NCBI RefSeq assembly: GCF_027706745.1
Contig: NZ_JAQFWP010000053.1
Span: 1 to 48,939, forward strand
DNA length: 48,939 nt
Reading direction: 5' to 3'
From: Nocardiopsis suaedae
Lineage (GTDB): Bacteria > Actinomycetota > Actinomycetes > Streptosporangiales > Streptosporangiaceae
The translations under genes were made by a program, and so were the position numbers. The notes beneath the pieces were generated by a model. It was not told the DNA's origin, made no database searches, and saw only the letters and a program-made list of their open reading frames with translations. Positions 29,091-37,526 of this stretch are shown piece after piece; positions within the stretch are counted from its first letter, which is position 1, and each line of letters begins with the position of its first letter.

Positions 29091-29883
29091 GACGACGGCG
29101 AAGCTGGTCCCCCACTCCGGGCCCCGGCCGTCCGGCAGGTCAGCGGGGTGCAGGGGAAATGGCGGCGACGGCAGAGCCGGGCGGTTCCCCGGGCCTGCCT
29201 GCCGGGCGCCGGGTTTCTCGCGGTCCGGGTCAGCGGGCGGCTCGGCAGGTACCCCACTCCGGGCCTCGGCCGGGCGCCGGGCTGCCGGGGCGCGAGGTGG
29301 GGGCGGCGCGAGTGGGGCCGGGGCCGGGCGCCCTGATCGGAGGTGCCCCGGGCGCGTCATCCGGACCACTTGTCCCATCAAGGTCAGACACCCGGGCCCA
29401 GAACCCGGGCATATCGGACCTCCTCGCGTTCGTTGGCCGATCGAGCGTGGTGAACGAACCATCTGGAGGGTGATCGCGTGGTGGAAGCACCACCCTCGTT
29501 GCCCTTGGACCGCCCGGCGGCACCGGTGAGGGGTGCGTCCGTCCGGTCCCTCGTGGTGCAGGGGGCGGCGCGGCCGGGAAGGTGAGTCCTGTTCGCGTTC
29601 CTGGCGCCTGCCGGGCCGACCCCCCTGGGGAGCGCCGGGATGTGCCCGGCGGCTGGGCCTCGGGGCCCGGTCCCAACCAGCGTGCAGCCTCTCGACGAGA
29701 ACCTCCCGCATGGTGAGACAGAGGGGTCGTGGTTCGGGCTCATCGACGCCCGGACCCGCCCCCGCCAGGCCCGCCGTGAACCCGGCAGCGCCATGACCTG
29801 GGCGAACACTCCGCGTTAAGAGGTAAGGGGGTCGCGAAGCGCGCTCAGCGACGCCCGTGCGCGCCCCGGGCGTACGAAGTCGA

Positions 29884-30104
29884 CGATTTCAGAACAGGTT
29901 CTGGGGACGAAATGCTCGGTTCGTGCTTATGTGGGGTGTTCCCCTCGGATGTTGGAGCGGGGCCCGAGGTACTTGGGCACTCCCGCCGGGCGTCCGAGGG
30001 TCACTCCGGGCCGATATCGGCTACCCGCAGTGACAAAGAGGACTGCAAATGACCCTGGCGTGCCGTTTGGGGCCCTTCTGGAGGCAGAACGTGTTCTGGA
30101 ATCG
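29884..30104. mobile_element. 221-bp MITE-like element with 20-bp terminal inverted repeats
   Basis: CGATTTCAGAACAGGTTCTG (29884-29903) and the reverse complement of 30085-30104 (CGATTCCAGAACACGTTCTG) match at 18 of 20. Each end itself contains the palindrome CAGAAC-N2-GTTCTG. CGA flanks both sides and might be a 3-bp target duplication. The interior has lower GC than its surroundings and only short open frames. I do not recognise the family. Confidence 0.5.
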
Positions 30105-30371
30105 CGATGACCGTGCACCCCCGCCGTCCACCGGTCCGCCCCGGGCGTCGATCAGGGTGCGGGAGGGGCTCCGGCGCCCCGAGAACCGGACGAACCGGAT
30201 GCCGGGCAGGTAGGGGCCGGGCCGGAACCCGCCTTCCGGGCGTCGCGGGCGGCCGGGGGCCATCCTGTGTGGCGGATTCACCACCCCGTCGCGCGAAAAG
30301 CGTCCATTTCGCCACGCGGGATCGCCGAACCCTGCTCGCTGCGCCCGCTATGCGCGCCTTGTTGCCCCCTT

Positions 30372-30440
30372 CCGCGATGATCTCGGGAAAAAACGACGCT
30401 AAAACCGCGCCGGTAGCGTCGTTTTTCCCGAGATCATCGC
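30372..30440. repeat. Long palindromic repeat (second copy of the 8525-8580 family)
   Basis: Arms begin CGCGATGATCTCGGG and end CCCGAGATCATCGCG; the 29- and 28-base arms are perfectly complementary apart from one extra A. The 12-base loop AAACCGCGCCGG follows the arm sequence CGACGCTA; the copy at 8525-8580, read on the opposite strand, has the same CGACGCT-AAACCGCGC core. It could act as a bidirectional terminator, but conservation of the loop points to a dispersed element. Confidence 0.75.
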
Positions 30441-30479
30441 GGGGAAGAGGGGCTCCGGGCCGACGGCCGCCGGGGACAC

Positions 30480-30756
30480 GGGCGACCACGCGCCCTCCCG
30501 GCCCCACCGGGCCGTCCACCCGGACCGCGAGGAGCCCGGCGCCCGGCAAGGAGGGCCGGGGAACCGGTGGGCTCTTGCCGTCGCTGCCCATCGCGGTGAC
30601 CACGCACGCACCCGGCGGCCGACAATCCACCAGGTAGGACCGCCGCCCCTCGTCGTCGCCGCCAACCACCTCACACTCCGACGGCCCGCCGCCCGGCTAG
30701 CAAGGCCGGGGAAACGGCCCGCCGCCCGGCCGGGGCCCATGAGTGGGGTACCTGCG
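30480..30756 (-). repeat. Mosaic GC-rich repeat, locus B (inverted relative to A)
   Basis: Read on the minus strand it runs GGTACCCCACTCATGGGCCC, then a 38-bp module also at 28809-28846, then the 112-bp module (30586-30697 on the plus strand), then a 143-bp-type unit ending near 30480. It is separated from locus A by about 1.1 kb containing the MITE-like element and the palindrome. Confidence 0.75.
30586..30697 (-). repeat. 112-bp module, perfect inverted duplicate of 28979-29090
   Basis: Exact reverse complement of 28979-29090 over all 112 bases. The two copies could pair or recombine and invert the intervening 1.5 kb. Confidence 0.92.
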
Positions 30757-30933
30757 GTGCCGGTCGGGCTCTGTCCTGGTCAGGCCAGGGCTCGCGGAAG
30801 GGGGCGGCCGGGGTGCTCCGGAGAGAACGAACGGCGGCGAACGGCGACGAACAGTGACGAAAGACGACGAAGGCGGCACGGGGGCGCGCCGCCCCGTGCC
30901 GCCGGCCGTAGAGGGTCCGCCCTCCGGGCGTCA

Positions 30934-31677
30934 TCAGCCGCCGAAGCCGATGGCGGTGAAGACCTGGGCGGCCAGCACGCCGCCCACGATCGGGGCGACC
31001 ACCGGGACCCAGGCGTAGGACCAGTCCGAGCCGCCCTTGCCCGGGATCGGCAGCAGCGCGTGGGCGATGCGTGGGCCCAGGTCGCGGGCGGGGTTGATGG
31101 CGTACCCGGTCGGCCCGCCCAGGGACAGGCCGATCGCCAGCACCAGGAAGCCGACCAGCATCGGCGCGATGCCGGTGCCGAACAGCACCGTCAGTTCGCC
31201 GTTGCCCATCGGGTTCACGTTGGCGTTGATCCCCAGGATGCCGAAGACCAGCATGAACGTGCCGATGACCTCGGTGGCGAAGTTCGCCGGGATGTTGCGC
31301 ACCGCGGGCGCGGTGGAGAACACGCCGAGCTTGGTGTCCGGGTCGTCGGTCTCCTTCCAGTGCGGCAGGTAGGCCAGCCACACCAGGACCGCGCCGACGA
31401 AGGCGCCGGCCATCTGCGCGGCGATGTAGCCCGGAACCTGCGACCACGGCAGGTCGCCGATGGAGGCCAGCGCGAAGGTGACCGCGGGGTTGATGTGCGC
31501 GCCGCTGTACTGCCCGACGACGTAGACGGCCATCATGACCGCCAGGCCCCAGCCGAAGGTGACGACGATCCAGCCGCCGTTGTTCGCCTTGGACTTGGCG
31601 AGGGTGACGCCGGCGACGACGCCGCCGCCGAGCAGGATGAGAATCGCGGTGCCGACGAATTCGGCGAGATACACCAT
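30934..31677 (-). CDS. glpF: Glycerol uptake facilitator (aquaglyceroporin)
   Basis: A 247-residue MIP-family channel for glycerol. Six membrane helices with the paired pore motifs HINPAV (near residue 62) and AINPARD (near residue 194), the latter with the Asp/Arg context of glycerol facilitators. Start ATG at 31677 follows GGAGG at six bases. Two TGA stops stand in tandem at the 3' end. It lies 368 bp downstream of glpK on the same strand. Confidence 0.92.
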   Translation of the reverse strand: MVYLAEFVGTAILILLGGGVVAGVTLAKSKANNGGWIVVTFGWGLAVMMAVYVVGQYSGAHINPAVTFALASIGDLPWSQVPGYIAAQMAGAFVGAVLVWLAYLPHWKETDDPDTKLGVFSTAPAVRNIPANFATEVIGTFMLVFGILGINANVNPMGNGELTVLFGTGIAPMLVGFLVLAIGLSLGGPTGYAINPARDLGPRIAHALLPIPGKGGSDWSYAWVPVVAPIVGGVLAAQVFTAIGFGG

Positions 31678-32045
31678 GGGAGCCTCCGTGCGGGCAGGGG
31701 TGCCAGCGGGCGCGCGGGGCGGCCGCTGTGGGGTGGGGGAGGGGGAGGGGACAGTGCCGGAGGGGTCGGCCCCCCGGGACCGGGGGCGGCCTCCGGCCCT
31801 GGTGGCGGATCGGTCCGCCGGGCGGGGCGGCGTGGGCCGGTCGGCCCCCCGCCGCCTGCGGTGTTCTGCGCGCACGGGGCGCGGTGCGCTCGTGCGTGCC
31901 GGTCCCCGTGCGCCGGTGCGGCGCGTCAGGGGCGGGGAGAGGGAGGGGCCGGCGGCCTCGCCGTCACCGTCCGCGGCCCGGCCGTGCCGGGTCGGCCCGG
32001 TCCGGGCCGCGGAGGATGCGTGGCGTGCGGGGGAGCGCCGTGGCG
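31678..32045. other. Intergenic region between glpK and glpF
   Basis: 368 bp of very GC-rich DNA on the transcribed path from glpK to glpF. The glpF ribosome site is at its end. No gene, operator or obvious hairpin pair recognised. Confidence 0.45.
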
Positions 32046-33542
32046 TCAGGCGCCGTCGTGCTCCACCCAGCCGAGGGTGCGCTCGACGGCCTTGCCCCAG
32101 TTGCGGTACTCGCGCTCGCGCACCTGGTCGTCCATCTTCGGCGTCCACTCGGCGGCCTTGTGCCAGTTGGCGCGCAGGCTCTCCATGTCGGGCCAGTAGC
32201 CCACCGCCAGGCCGGCCGCGTAGGCGGCGCCCAGGCAGGTGGTCTCGGCGACCATCGGGCGCACGACCTCGACGTCGAGCACGTCGGCGAGGATCTGCAT
32301 GAGCAGGTTGTCGGCGGTCATGCCGCCGTCCACGCGCAGCGAGGTCAGCTCCACGCCCGAGTCCGAGCGCATCGCGTCGACCACCTCGCGGGTCTGCCAG
32401 GCGCTGGCCTCCAGCACCGCCCGGGCGATGTGGCCCTTGTTGACGTAGCCGGTCAGGCCGGTGATGACGCCGCGGGCGTCGCTGCGCCAGTGCGGGGCGA
32501 ACAGCCCGGAGAAGGCCGGGACGACGTAGCAGCCGCCGTTGTCGTCGACGGTGCGGGCGAGCGTCTCGATCTCGGCGGCGCTGGAGATCAGGCCCAGGTT
32601 GTCGCGCACCCACTGCACCAGCGAACCGGTGACCGCGATGGAGCCCTCCAGCGCGTACACCGCGGGGGCGTCGCCGATCTTGTAGCCGAGGGTGGTGAGC
32701 AGGCCGTTGGAGCTCATGACCGGCTCGGTGCCGGTGTTGAGCACCATGAAGGTGCCGGTGCCGTAGGTGCCCTTGACCTCGCCGGGGGAGAAGCAGGTCT
32801 GCCCGAACAGGGCGGCGTGCTGGTCGCCGAGGGCGGAGGCGACCGGGACGCCCTCCAGGAAGCCGCGGGCCGGCCCGTACACCTCGGCCGAGGAGGTGAT
32901 CTCCGGGAGCACCTGCGCCGGGATGCGCATGGCGTCCAGGATCTCGGTGTCCCAGTCCAGCGTGTGCAGGTTCATCAGCATGGTGCGGCTGGCGTTGGTG
33001 ACGTCGGTGACGTGCCGGCCGGTCAGCTTCCAGATGATCCAGGTGTCCATGGTGCCGAAGAGCACCTCGCCGCGCTCGGCGCGCTCGCGCAGGCCGTCCA
33101 CCTCGTCGAGCAGCCAGCGGAGCTTGGGTCCGGCGAAGTAGGTGGCCAGCGGCAGGCCGCAGCGCTCGCGGAACCGCTCCTGGCCGATCCCGCCGGCCAG
33201 CTCGCGGGTGAGCGCGTCGGTGCGGGTGTCCTGCCAGACGATGGCGTTGTGCACCGGCTCGCCGGTCTCGCGGTCCCACACCACCGTGGTCTCGCGCTGG
33301 TTGGTGATGCCGACCGCGGCCAGCTGGGAGGGGGCCAGGCCGCCGGCCTCCAGGGCCTCGCGGACCACGATCTGGACGTTGTCCCAGATCTCGGTGGCGT
33401 CGTGCTCGACCCACCCGGGCTGGGGGAAGATCTGCCGGTGCTCGCGCTGGCCGACGGAGACGATCCGGCCGTCGTGGTCGAAGACGATGCACCGGCTGGA
33501 CGTGGTGCCCTGGTCGATGGCGGCAATGTACTGGGTGGTCAT
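32046..33542 (-). CDS. glpK: Glycerol kinase
   Basis: A 498-residue FGGY kinase phosphorylating glycerol to glycerol-3-phosphate. Seen: the N-terminal ATPase motif [23 protein letters not shown], the substrate region [26 protein letters not shown], and [12 protein letters not shown] near the C-terminus. Length is standard. MTTQYIAA (33542) is preferred to the longer frame from 33611, which lacks family similarity. A promoter and putative operator lie about 100-160 bp upstream. No glycerol-3-phosphate dehydrogenase gene is found nearby. Confidence 0.95.
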   Translation of the reverse strand: MTTQYIAAIDQGTTSSRCIVFDHDGRIVSVGQREHRQIFPQPGWVEHDATEIWDNVQIVVREALEAGGLAPSQLAAVGITNQRETTVVWDRETGEPVHNAIVWQDTRTDALTRELAGGIGQERFRERCGLPLATYFAGPKLRWLLDEVDGLRERAERGEVLFGTMDTWIIWKLTGRHVTDVTNASRTMLMNLHTLDWDTEILDAMRIPAQVLPEITSSAEVYGPARGFLEGVPVASALGDQHAALFGQTCFSPGEVKGTYGTGTFMVLNTGTEPVMSSNGLLTTLGYKIGDAPAVYALEGSIAVTGSLVQWVRDNLGLISSAAEIETLARTVDDNGGCYVVPAFSGLFAPHWRSDARGVITGLTGYVNKGHIARAVLEASAWQTREVVDAMRSDSGVELTSLRVDGGMTADNLLMQILADVLDVEVVRPMVAETTCLGAAYAAGLAVGYWPDMESLRANWHKAAEWTPKMDDQVREREYRNWGKAVERTLGWVEHDGA

Positions 33543-33893
33543 CCGGTCACTCGCCTCTGGGAAGGGGACATCGCTGGCCGGACCGGGGCCCAGAACGCGC
33601 ACCGGGGTCACACCGGTTCACGCGAGCACTCGATCCGCATGACGTACGACAATGTAGTACGAATGGAGCCAAGTGTGAGCCGTGTCTCCGGAGTTGTCAA
33701 GCGGTGGTGGGAAGGTGCGGTGGCGCTCGAGGTTACCGTTCAGGATCGTCACACACCAGGGTCGTGACCAGGGGCGGAAGGCGTGTCGCCGTGGGTGGGT
33801 GCGGTGTCGCGGTCGGTGAGCGGACCGGGGCGCACGGGGCGCGGGAGGGGGTGCCGGGGCGGCCCGGCGGGGGCGCCCGCCGCGGCCCCCGGG
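33543..33893. other. Intergenic region upstream of glpK
   Basis: 351 bp between the glpK start and the IclR-type gene's stop. It contains the glpK promoter and operator (33643-33700). The rest, near 33700-33893, has no feature that I recognise. Confidence 0.5.
33643..33700 (-). promoter_or_regulatory. Putative glpK promoter and IclR-type operator
   Basis: On the minus strand, TTGACA (33695-33700) and CACACT (33672-33677) are spaced by 17 bases, a good -35/-10 pair. Just downstream, 33643-33661 is a palindrome CGTAC-N9-GTACG. It includes ACATTGTCGTAC (minus strand, 33644-33655), which is repeated exactly upstream of the regulator gene. Position after the transcription start fits repression. 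Confidence 0.6.
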
Positions 33894-34709
33894 TCACCAG
33901 GAGTGCGCGCCCAGCTCGCGGGAGATGGACCGGGCGGCGTCGCGGACATAGGACACCAGCTCCATGCGCGGACCCTCGCCGTCCGGCCCGTGCAGCCGCT
34001 CCACGGCGCCGGAGATGCCCACCGCCCCCACGGTGGTGCCCCGGTGGTCGCGGATCGGCGCGGCGATGGCCACCTCGCCCTCGATGAGCTCCTCGTCCTC
34101 GCCGGCCCAGCCCCGGGCGCGCACCCGGTCCAGCTCGCCCAGCAGGTCGCCGGGGGCGGTCAGGGTGGCGGGGGTGAAGCGGGCCAGCTCGAGGGCGCGG
34201 CCGTTGCCGTCCTCCAGGGGGTGGTCCGGGCCGCCCTCCTCGGAGGGCACCGGCATGGCCAGCGGGTCGAACGCCATCAGCGCCTTGCCCAGGGCGGTGG
34301 CGTGCAGCGGGAGCAGCGAGCCGACCTCGAGGGTCTGGGTGCTGTCGTCGGGGCGGAACACGTGGTGGACGACGAGCGCCTGGCCCTCGTGCAGGGTCCC
34401 GATGCGCACGCTCTCACCGCTGCGCGAGGCCAGCGAGTCGGCCCAGTTCAGCGCGCGGGTGCGCAGCTCGTTGCCGTCCAGGTAGCGGGTGCCCAGGCGG
34501 AGCAGCCCGCCGCCGAGGCGGTAGTGGCCGGTGGCCTCGTCCTGCTCGACGAAGCCCACGTGCTGCAGGGTGCGCAGGATGCCGAGGACGGTGCCCTTCG
34601 GCAGCTCCATGCTCCGCGAGATCTCCGCGAGGCTGAGCCCCCGGGCCCCGCCGGCCAGGAGCCGGAGGATCCCGGCCGCGCGCTCGATCGACTGGATCCT
34701 GCCAGGCAT
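33894..34709 (-). CDS. IclR family regulator, probable glycerol operon repressor (GylR-like)
   Basis: A 271-residue IclR-type protein. The N-terminal winged helix-turn-helix (residues about 1-65) reads SIERAAGILRLLAGGARG and on to MELPKGTVLGILRTLQHVGF; the C-terminal effector domain has GRALELARFTPAT and VAIAAPIRDHRGTTVGAVGISG. Location next to glpK/glpF and a shared putative operator argue for a GylR-type role. ATG at 34709 was taken as start; a GTG at 34721 is possible but leaves AGGAAG too close. Same strand as glpK, 351 bp upstream of it. Confidence 0.85.
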   Translation of the reverse strand: MPGRIQSIERAAGILRLLAGGARGLSLAEISRSMELPKGTVLGILRTLQHVGFVEQDEATGHYRLGGGLLRLGTRYLDGNELRTRALNWADSLASRSGESVRIGTLHEGQALVVHHVFRPDDSTQTLEVGSLLPLHATALGKALMAFDPLAMPVPSEEGGPDHPLEDGNGRALELARFTPATLTAPGDLLGELDRVRARGWAGEDEELIEGEVAIAAPIRDHRGTTVGAVGISGAVERLHGPDGEGPRMELVSYVRDAARSISRELGAHSW

Positions 34710-34727
34710 GCGCGTGACCACTTCCTA

Positions 34728-34753
34728 GTACGACAATGTCACACGCAATCCTA
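34728..34753 (-). promoter_or_regulatory. Putative autoregulatory operator/promoter of the IclR gene
   Basis: Minus-strand ACATTGTCGTAC (34728-34739) is identical to the 12-mer upstream of glpK. TAGGAT (34748-34753) is a plausible -10. AGGAAG (34722-34727) is the ribosome site. Confidence 0.55.
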
Positions 34754-34965
34754 CTGGAGTGTGTGAGGCACGCTACTACCAGGCCGCGGCGGCGGGCCGC
34801 AGCGGCGGACCGCCGCGACCGGAGGTCGGGCCGCTCCACGGCGGAGCGGCACGGCGCGTGACCGCGCGGCGGGCGCCTGTGGCCCGGGTCTCCTGCGGAA
34901 ACGCGGTGCGGCCGCAGGCCACCAGGGTCTCAGACGCCCGCCGGGCGCCATCGGCCGGGAGCCGG

Positions 34966-35589
34966 TCAGCGCGGATAGCGGATCTCCACGCGGCGGTTCT
35001 TCTCGCGGCCCTCCGGGTTGTCCTCGCCGTCGATCTCGTTGGGGGCGACGGGGTCGGCCGAGCCGTGCCCGTTGGTCTCGAAGGTGACGTCCACTCCGTC
35101 GAGCAGCCCGGACAGCTCCTTCTCGACCGCCTCCGCGCGCTCCTCCGACAGCGGGACGTTGCGCTCGTCGGAGCCCTTGGAGTCGGTGTAGCCGTCGATG
35201 TCGACGGTCTTGCCGTCGGCCTCCTCGCGCAGGATGCCCGCCGCCTCCTCCAGCGCCTCGCGCGCGTCCGGGGTCAGCTCCGCCTCGTCGAACGCGAACA
35301 GCACGTCGGCCGAGAGCGTCACCACCCGCTCCTCGGTGTTCGCCTCGTCCTTGACCGATCCGTCCGCGTTCTCCGTGCCGTAGGTCAGGTCGTGGACCGG
35401 GGCGTCGAGGTCCTGAACGGGCGCGGCGAGGTCGTGGATCGGGGCGTCGGCGACCGGCCCGGCCTCCACCTCGGCGACGATCTCCTCGGGCCCCTCCTCC
35501 TCGGCCTGCGCGGCCGCGGGGGCGCCGAGTACGAGGAACGCCGCGGGGAGGGCGAGCAGGCGCGCCCGGCGGTCAGGAGAGCGGAACAT
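34966..35589 (-). CDS. Secreted OmpA-domain protein
   Basis: A 207-residue exported protein. Signal peptide at residues 1-30 or so (LLALPAAFLVLGAPAAAQA), an acidic spacer with HDLAAPVQDLDAPVHDL repeats, then an OmpA-like peptidoglycan-binding domain from about residue 88: LFAFDEAELTPDAREAL, DGYTDSKGSDERN, LSEERAEAVEKEL and REKNRRVEI. It should bind the cell wall from outside the membrane. Its start lies 17 bp inside the upstream lipoprotein gene, so the two are cotranslated. Confidence 0.85.
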   Translation of the reverse strand: MFRSPDRRARLLALPAAFLVLGAPAAAQAEEEGPEEIVAEVEAGPVADAPIHDLAAPVQDLDAPVHDLTYGTENADGSVKDEANTEERVVTLSADVLFAFDEAELTPDAREALEEAAGILREEADGKTVDIDGYTDSKGSDERNVPLSEERAEAVEKELSGLLDGVDVTFETNGHGSADPVAPNEIDGEDNPEGREKNRRVEIRYPR

Positions 35590-36196
35590 TGTCGAACGAC
35601 CCGGCGGTGGGGATCTTCACGTCCATGGTCTCCACGTCCTGCGGGGGCGCCCCGTAGGTGGCGCTGTAGAGGATGGAGTCGCCGGGTCCCAGCTCGTCCG
35701 CGCCGCCGTAGGTGGAGCACACGCAGTCGCCGTCCTCGTCGCGGGCGGGAAGGTGGACCTTCCCGTTGGCGGAGTCGACCAGCTTGACCCCCGACACGTT
35801 GTACTCGTCGGAGGCGGCCCCGAGCCAGGTGTGGAAGATCTCGCTCTCCTCCTCGCCGGTGTTGGTGACCGAGAACGTCAGCTCGACGGTCTTCTCACCG
35901 CGGGCCAGCGAGTGCACCGCGATGTGCAGGTCGGTCCCGAGGGTGGCGACGTCCTGGCTCGCGATGGTCTCGCGCGCCTCGGCCTCGCCGGGGTCCACCT
36001 TGCCCGCGTTGACCGGGGAGGCCTCCCCCTCGGGGGCGGCCTCCTCCCCGCCGTCGCCGCCGAGCATCGAGCAGCCCGTGAGCACCACGGTGAGGCCGCC
36101 CGCGGCGAGGGCCGTGGCCACGCGTCGGCGGGCCGGCGTTCCGGTCGCAGGTCCGGTGTGCGAAAGGGGAACGGTGTCGTTGATGGGGGAGGACAT
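35573..36196 (-). CDS. Lipoprotein of unknown function
   Basis: A 207-residue lipoprotein: hydrophobic segment followed by the lipobox LTGC (Cys about 42), then an acidic low-complexity stretch and a beta-rich domain (HIAVHSLARGEKTVELTFSVTN; ILYSATYGAPP). The N-region before the hydrophobic core is long (about 25 residues with RRR), so a later start is possible; no ribosome site is clear. Overlap with the OmpA-domain gene suggests a paired role at the envelope. Family not identified. Confidence 0.75.
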   Translation of the reverse strand: MSSPINDTVPLSHTGPATGTPARRRVATALAAGGLTVVLTGCSMLGGDGGEEAAPEGEASPVNAGKVDPGEAEARETIASQDVATLGTDLHIAVHSLARGEKTVELTFSVTNTGEEESEIFHTWLGAASDEYNVSGVKLVDSANGKVHLPARDEDGDCVCSTYGGADELGPGDSILYSATYGAPPQDVETMDVKIPTAGSFDNVPLS

Positions 36197-36331
36197 GGGG
36201 ACCAGGCTAACGCCCGAACCAGGCGTGACCCCGCTCGGTCCGCGGCCGCTTCCGGACGGTGGGCGGACCGGACCCGCGCGGGCGCACGCACCATCGAAGG
36301 GGCGTGCGAGGGGCGGGTGGCCGGGCCGCGA

Positions 36332-37213
36332 TCAGCCCAGCGCGCCCAGCGCCAGACCGGCGGTGAGCAGGGCTCCGAAGGCCATCTGCAGCTTCCCCGT
36401 CTCGCCCAGGCCCAGGATGAGGTCGCGTCCGGTCTGCCCGCCGCGCACGCGCCGCAGCGGCCGCACCGCCAAGGGGGCGGCCAGCACCACCAGCGCCGCC
36501 CACGGGGTGACCGCGACCGCGAACAGCGCGACCACGAACGCCCCCACCAGGCACGCCTGGTACAGCAGCCGCGTGCGCCCCTCGCCGAGGCGCACCGCCA
36601 GGGTGATCTTGTCGCTCTCGGCGTCGGTGGCCAGGTCGCGCAGGTTGTTGATCACCAGCACCGAGCAGGACAGCAGCCCGATGGGCACCGCCGCCGCCCA
36701 GGCCTGCCAGGGCACCGAGCCCACCTGCACGAACACCGTGCCGACCACGGCGACCAGGCCGAAGAAGACGAACACCGACACCTCGCCCAGCCCCCGGTAG
36801 CCGTACGGGGTGCGCCCGCCGGTGTAGTACCAGGCGGCGGCGATCGCGGCCGCGCCGACCAGCAGCAGCCACCACGAGGAGGACGCCACCAGCACCAGCC
36901 CCAGCACGCCCGCGAGCGCGAAGCACCCCCAGGCGGCCAGCAGCACCTGCCGGGGCGGTGCGGCGCCCGACCCGGTCAGCCGCATCGGGCCGACGCGCTC
37001 CTCGGTGTCGGTGCCGCGCACCCCGTCGCTGTAGTCGTTGGCGTAGTTCACCCCGACCTGCAGGGCCAGGGAGACCAGCAGGGCCAGGGCGGCCTTCCAC
37101 CAGACGGGGGCGCCGACGCCGACGGCCACGCCGGTGCCGACGGCCACCGGGACGATCGAGTTCGGCAACGTGCGGGGGCGGGCCCCCGCGACCCACTGGC
37201 TGAGCGTGGCCAC
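36332..37213 (-). CDS. menA: 1,4-dihydroxy-2-naphthoate polyprenyltransferase
   Basis: A 293-residue UbiA-superfamily membrane enzyme that prenylates 1,4-dihydroxy-2-naphthoate in menaquinone synthesis. The first Asp-rich motif is NDYSDGVRGTD (near residue 59); the second is INNLRDLATDAESDK. Seven to nine hydrophobic segments follow the UbiA pattern. The N-terminus WVAGARPRTLPNSIVPV is typical of MenA. No other men gene is nearby. Confidence 0.93.
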   Translation of the reverse strand: MATLSQWVAGARPRTLPNSIVPVAVGTGVAVGVGAPVWWKAALALLVSLALQVGVNYANDYSDGVRGTDTEERVGPMRLTGSGAAPPRQVLLAAWGCFALAGVLGLVLVASSSWWLLLVGAAAIAAAWYYTGGRTPYGYRGLGEVSVFVFFGLVAVVGTVFVQVGSVPWQAWAAAVPIGLLSCSVLVINNLRDLATDAESDKITLAVRLGEGRTRLLYQACLVGAFVVALFAVAVTPWAALVVLAAPLAVRPLRRVRGGQTGRDLILGLGETGKLQMAFGALLTAGLALGALG

Positions 37214-37526
37214 GCGTCCGTGTTCCTCTCCGTGCGAGCGCGCCGTCGCGGTCCCCGGCAGGCCGCCGCGCGGGCGGGACCGGGTGAGGCGCGTACTTCC
37301 CGGTCAACCGTAACGCCGGTCGGCCCCGGACGCGGTCGCCGCCCGGAGGTCGGCAGGCGGTTCCGGAGCGGGCGCGGTCCGCATCCGGAGCCCTGGCGGG
37401 CGCCCCGCCCGTCGGCGCTGGACGGCGGTGGACGCCATCGATACGGGCGCGGCCTCCGTGACCGCGTGGACGCCTCCGCGAGCCGAGGGGAGGGGGAGCA
37501 CCCTCCTCCTGCTCAGGCGGACGGGC
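37214..37526. other. Intergenic region upstream of menA
   Basis: 313 bp between the menA start and the GNAT gene's stop. On the minus strand TTGACC near 37301-37306 could be a -35 for menA; a matching -10 is not clear. Nothing else recognised. Confidence 0.4.

Larger units (their letters stand above)
28612..29330 (+). repeat. Mosaic GC-rich repeat, locus A
   Basis: Begins with TACCTGCAGCGCTGTCGGCC, a variant of the module TACCTGGTGGATTGTCGGCC found at 29041. Further modules follow: GGGCCGTTTCCCCGGCCTTG (28809), CGGTACCCCGCTCGTGGGCC (28956), the 112-bp module (28979-29090) and a unit matching the 143-bp unit of locus C near 29190-29270. Module order differs from the other loci, so copies are mosaics. 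The first module is interrupted by the element at 28691-28790. Confidence 0.75.
28571..30933. other. 2.4-kb gene-free tract between convergent ureD and glpF
   Basis: No convincing protein gene on either strand. It holds mosaic repeat loci A (about 28612-29330) and B (30480-30756) in opposite orientation. It also has a 100-bp element with terminal inverted repeats (28691-28790), a 221-bp MITE-like element (29884-30104) and a long palindrome (30372-30440). A 59-codon reading frame at 29640-29819 is the only other open frame of note and has no recognisable product. Base composition drops to lower GC around 28690-28800 and 29830-30110, consistent with inserted DNA. Confidence 0.75.

Noticed and set aside
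28860-29336. Open frame in repeat locus A (158 codons) with related frames in loci B and D, e.g. GRRSYLVDCRPPGACVVTAM
   Set aside because: The frame is shared because copies are related, but locus C has an in-frame TAG and one-base indels, locus B has a TAG just upstream and no good start, and no ribosome site is seen. Treated as non-coding.
28743-29711. 322-codon minus-strand frame as a transposase remnant
   Set aside because: Translation crosses repeat modules and the IS-like end without any DDE or other transposase motif.
29640-29819. 59-residue reading frame ending SAMTWANTPR
   Set aside because: No ribosome site, no recognised family and it lies among repeats; too weak to call a gene.
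29890-29903. CAGAACAGGTTCTG as an SOS (LexA) box
   Set aside because: Actinobacterial LexA sites need GAAC-N4-GTTC; here the spacing is two. The inverted pairing with 30085-30098 fits element ends better.
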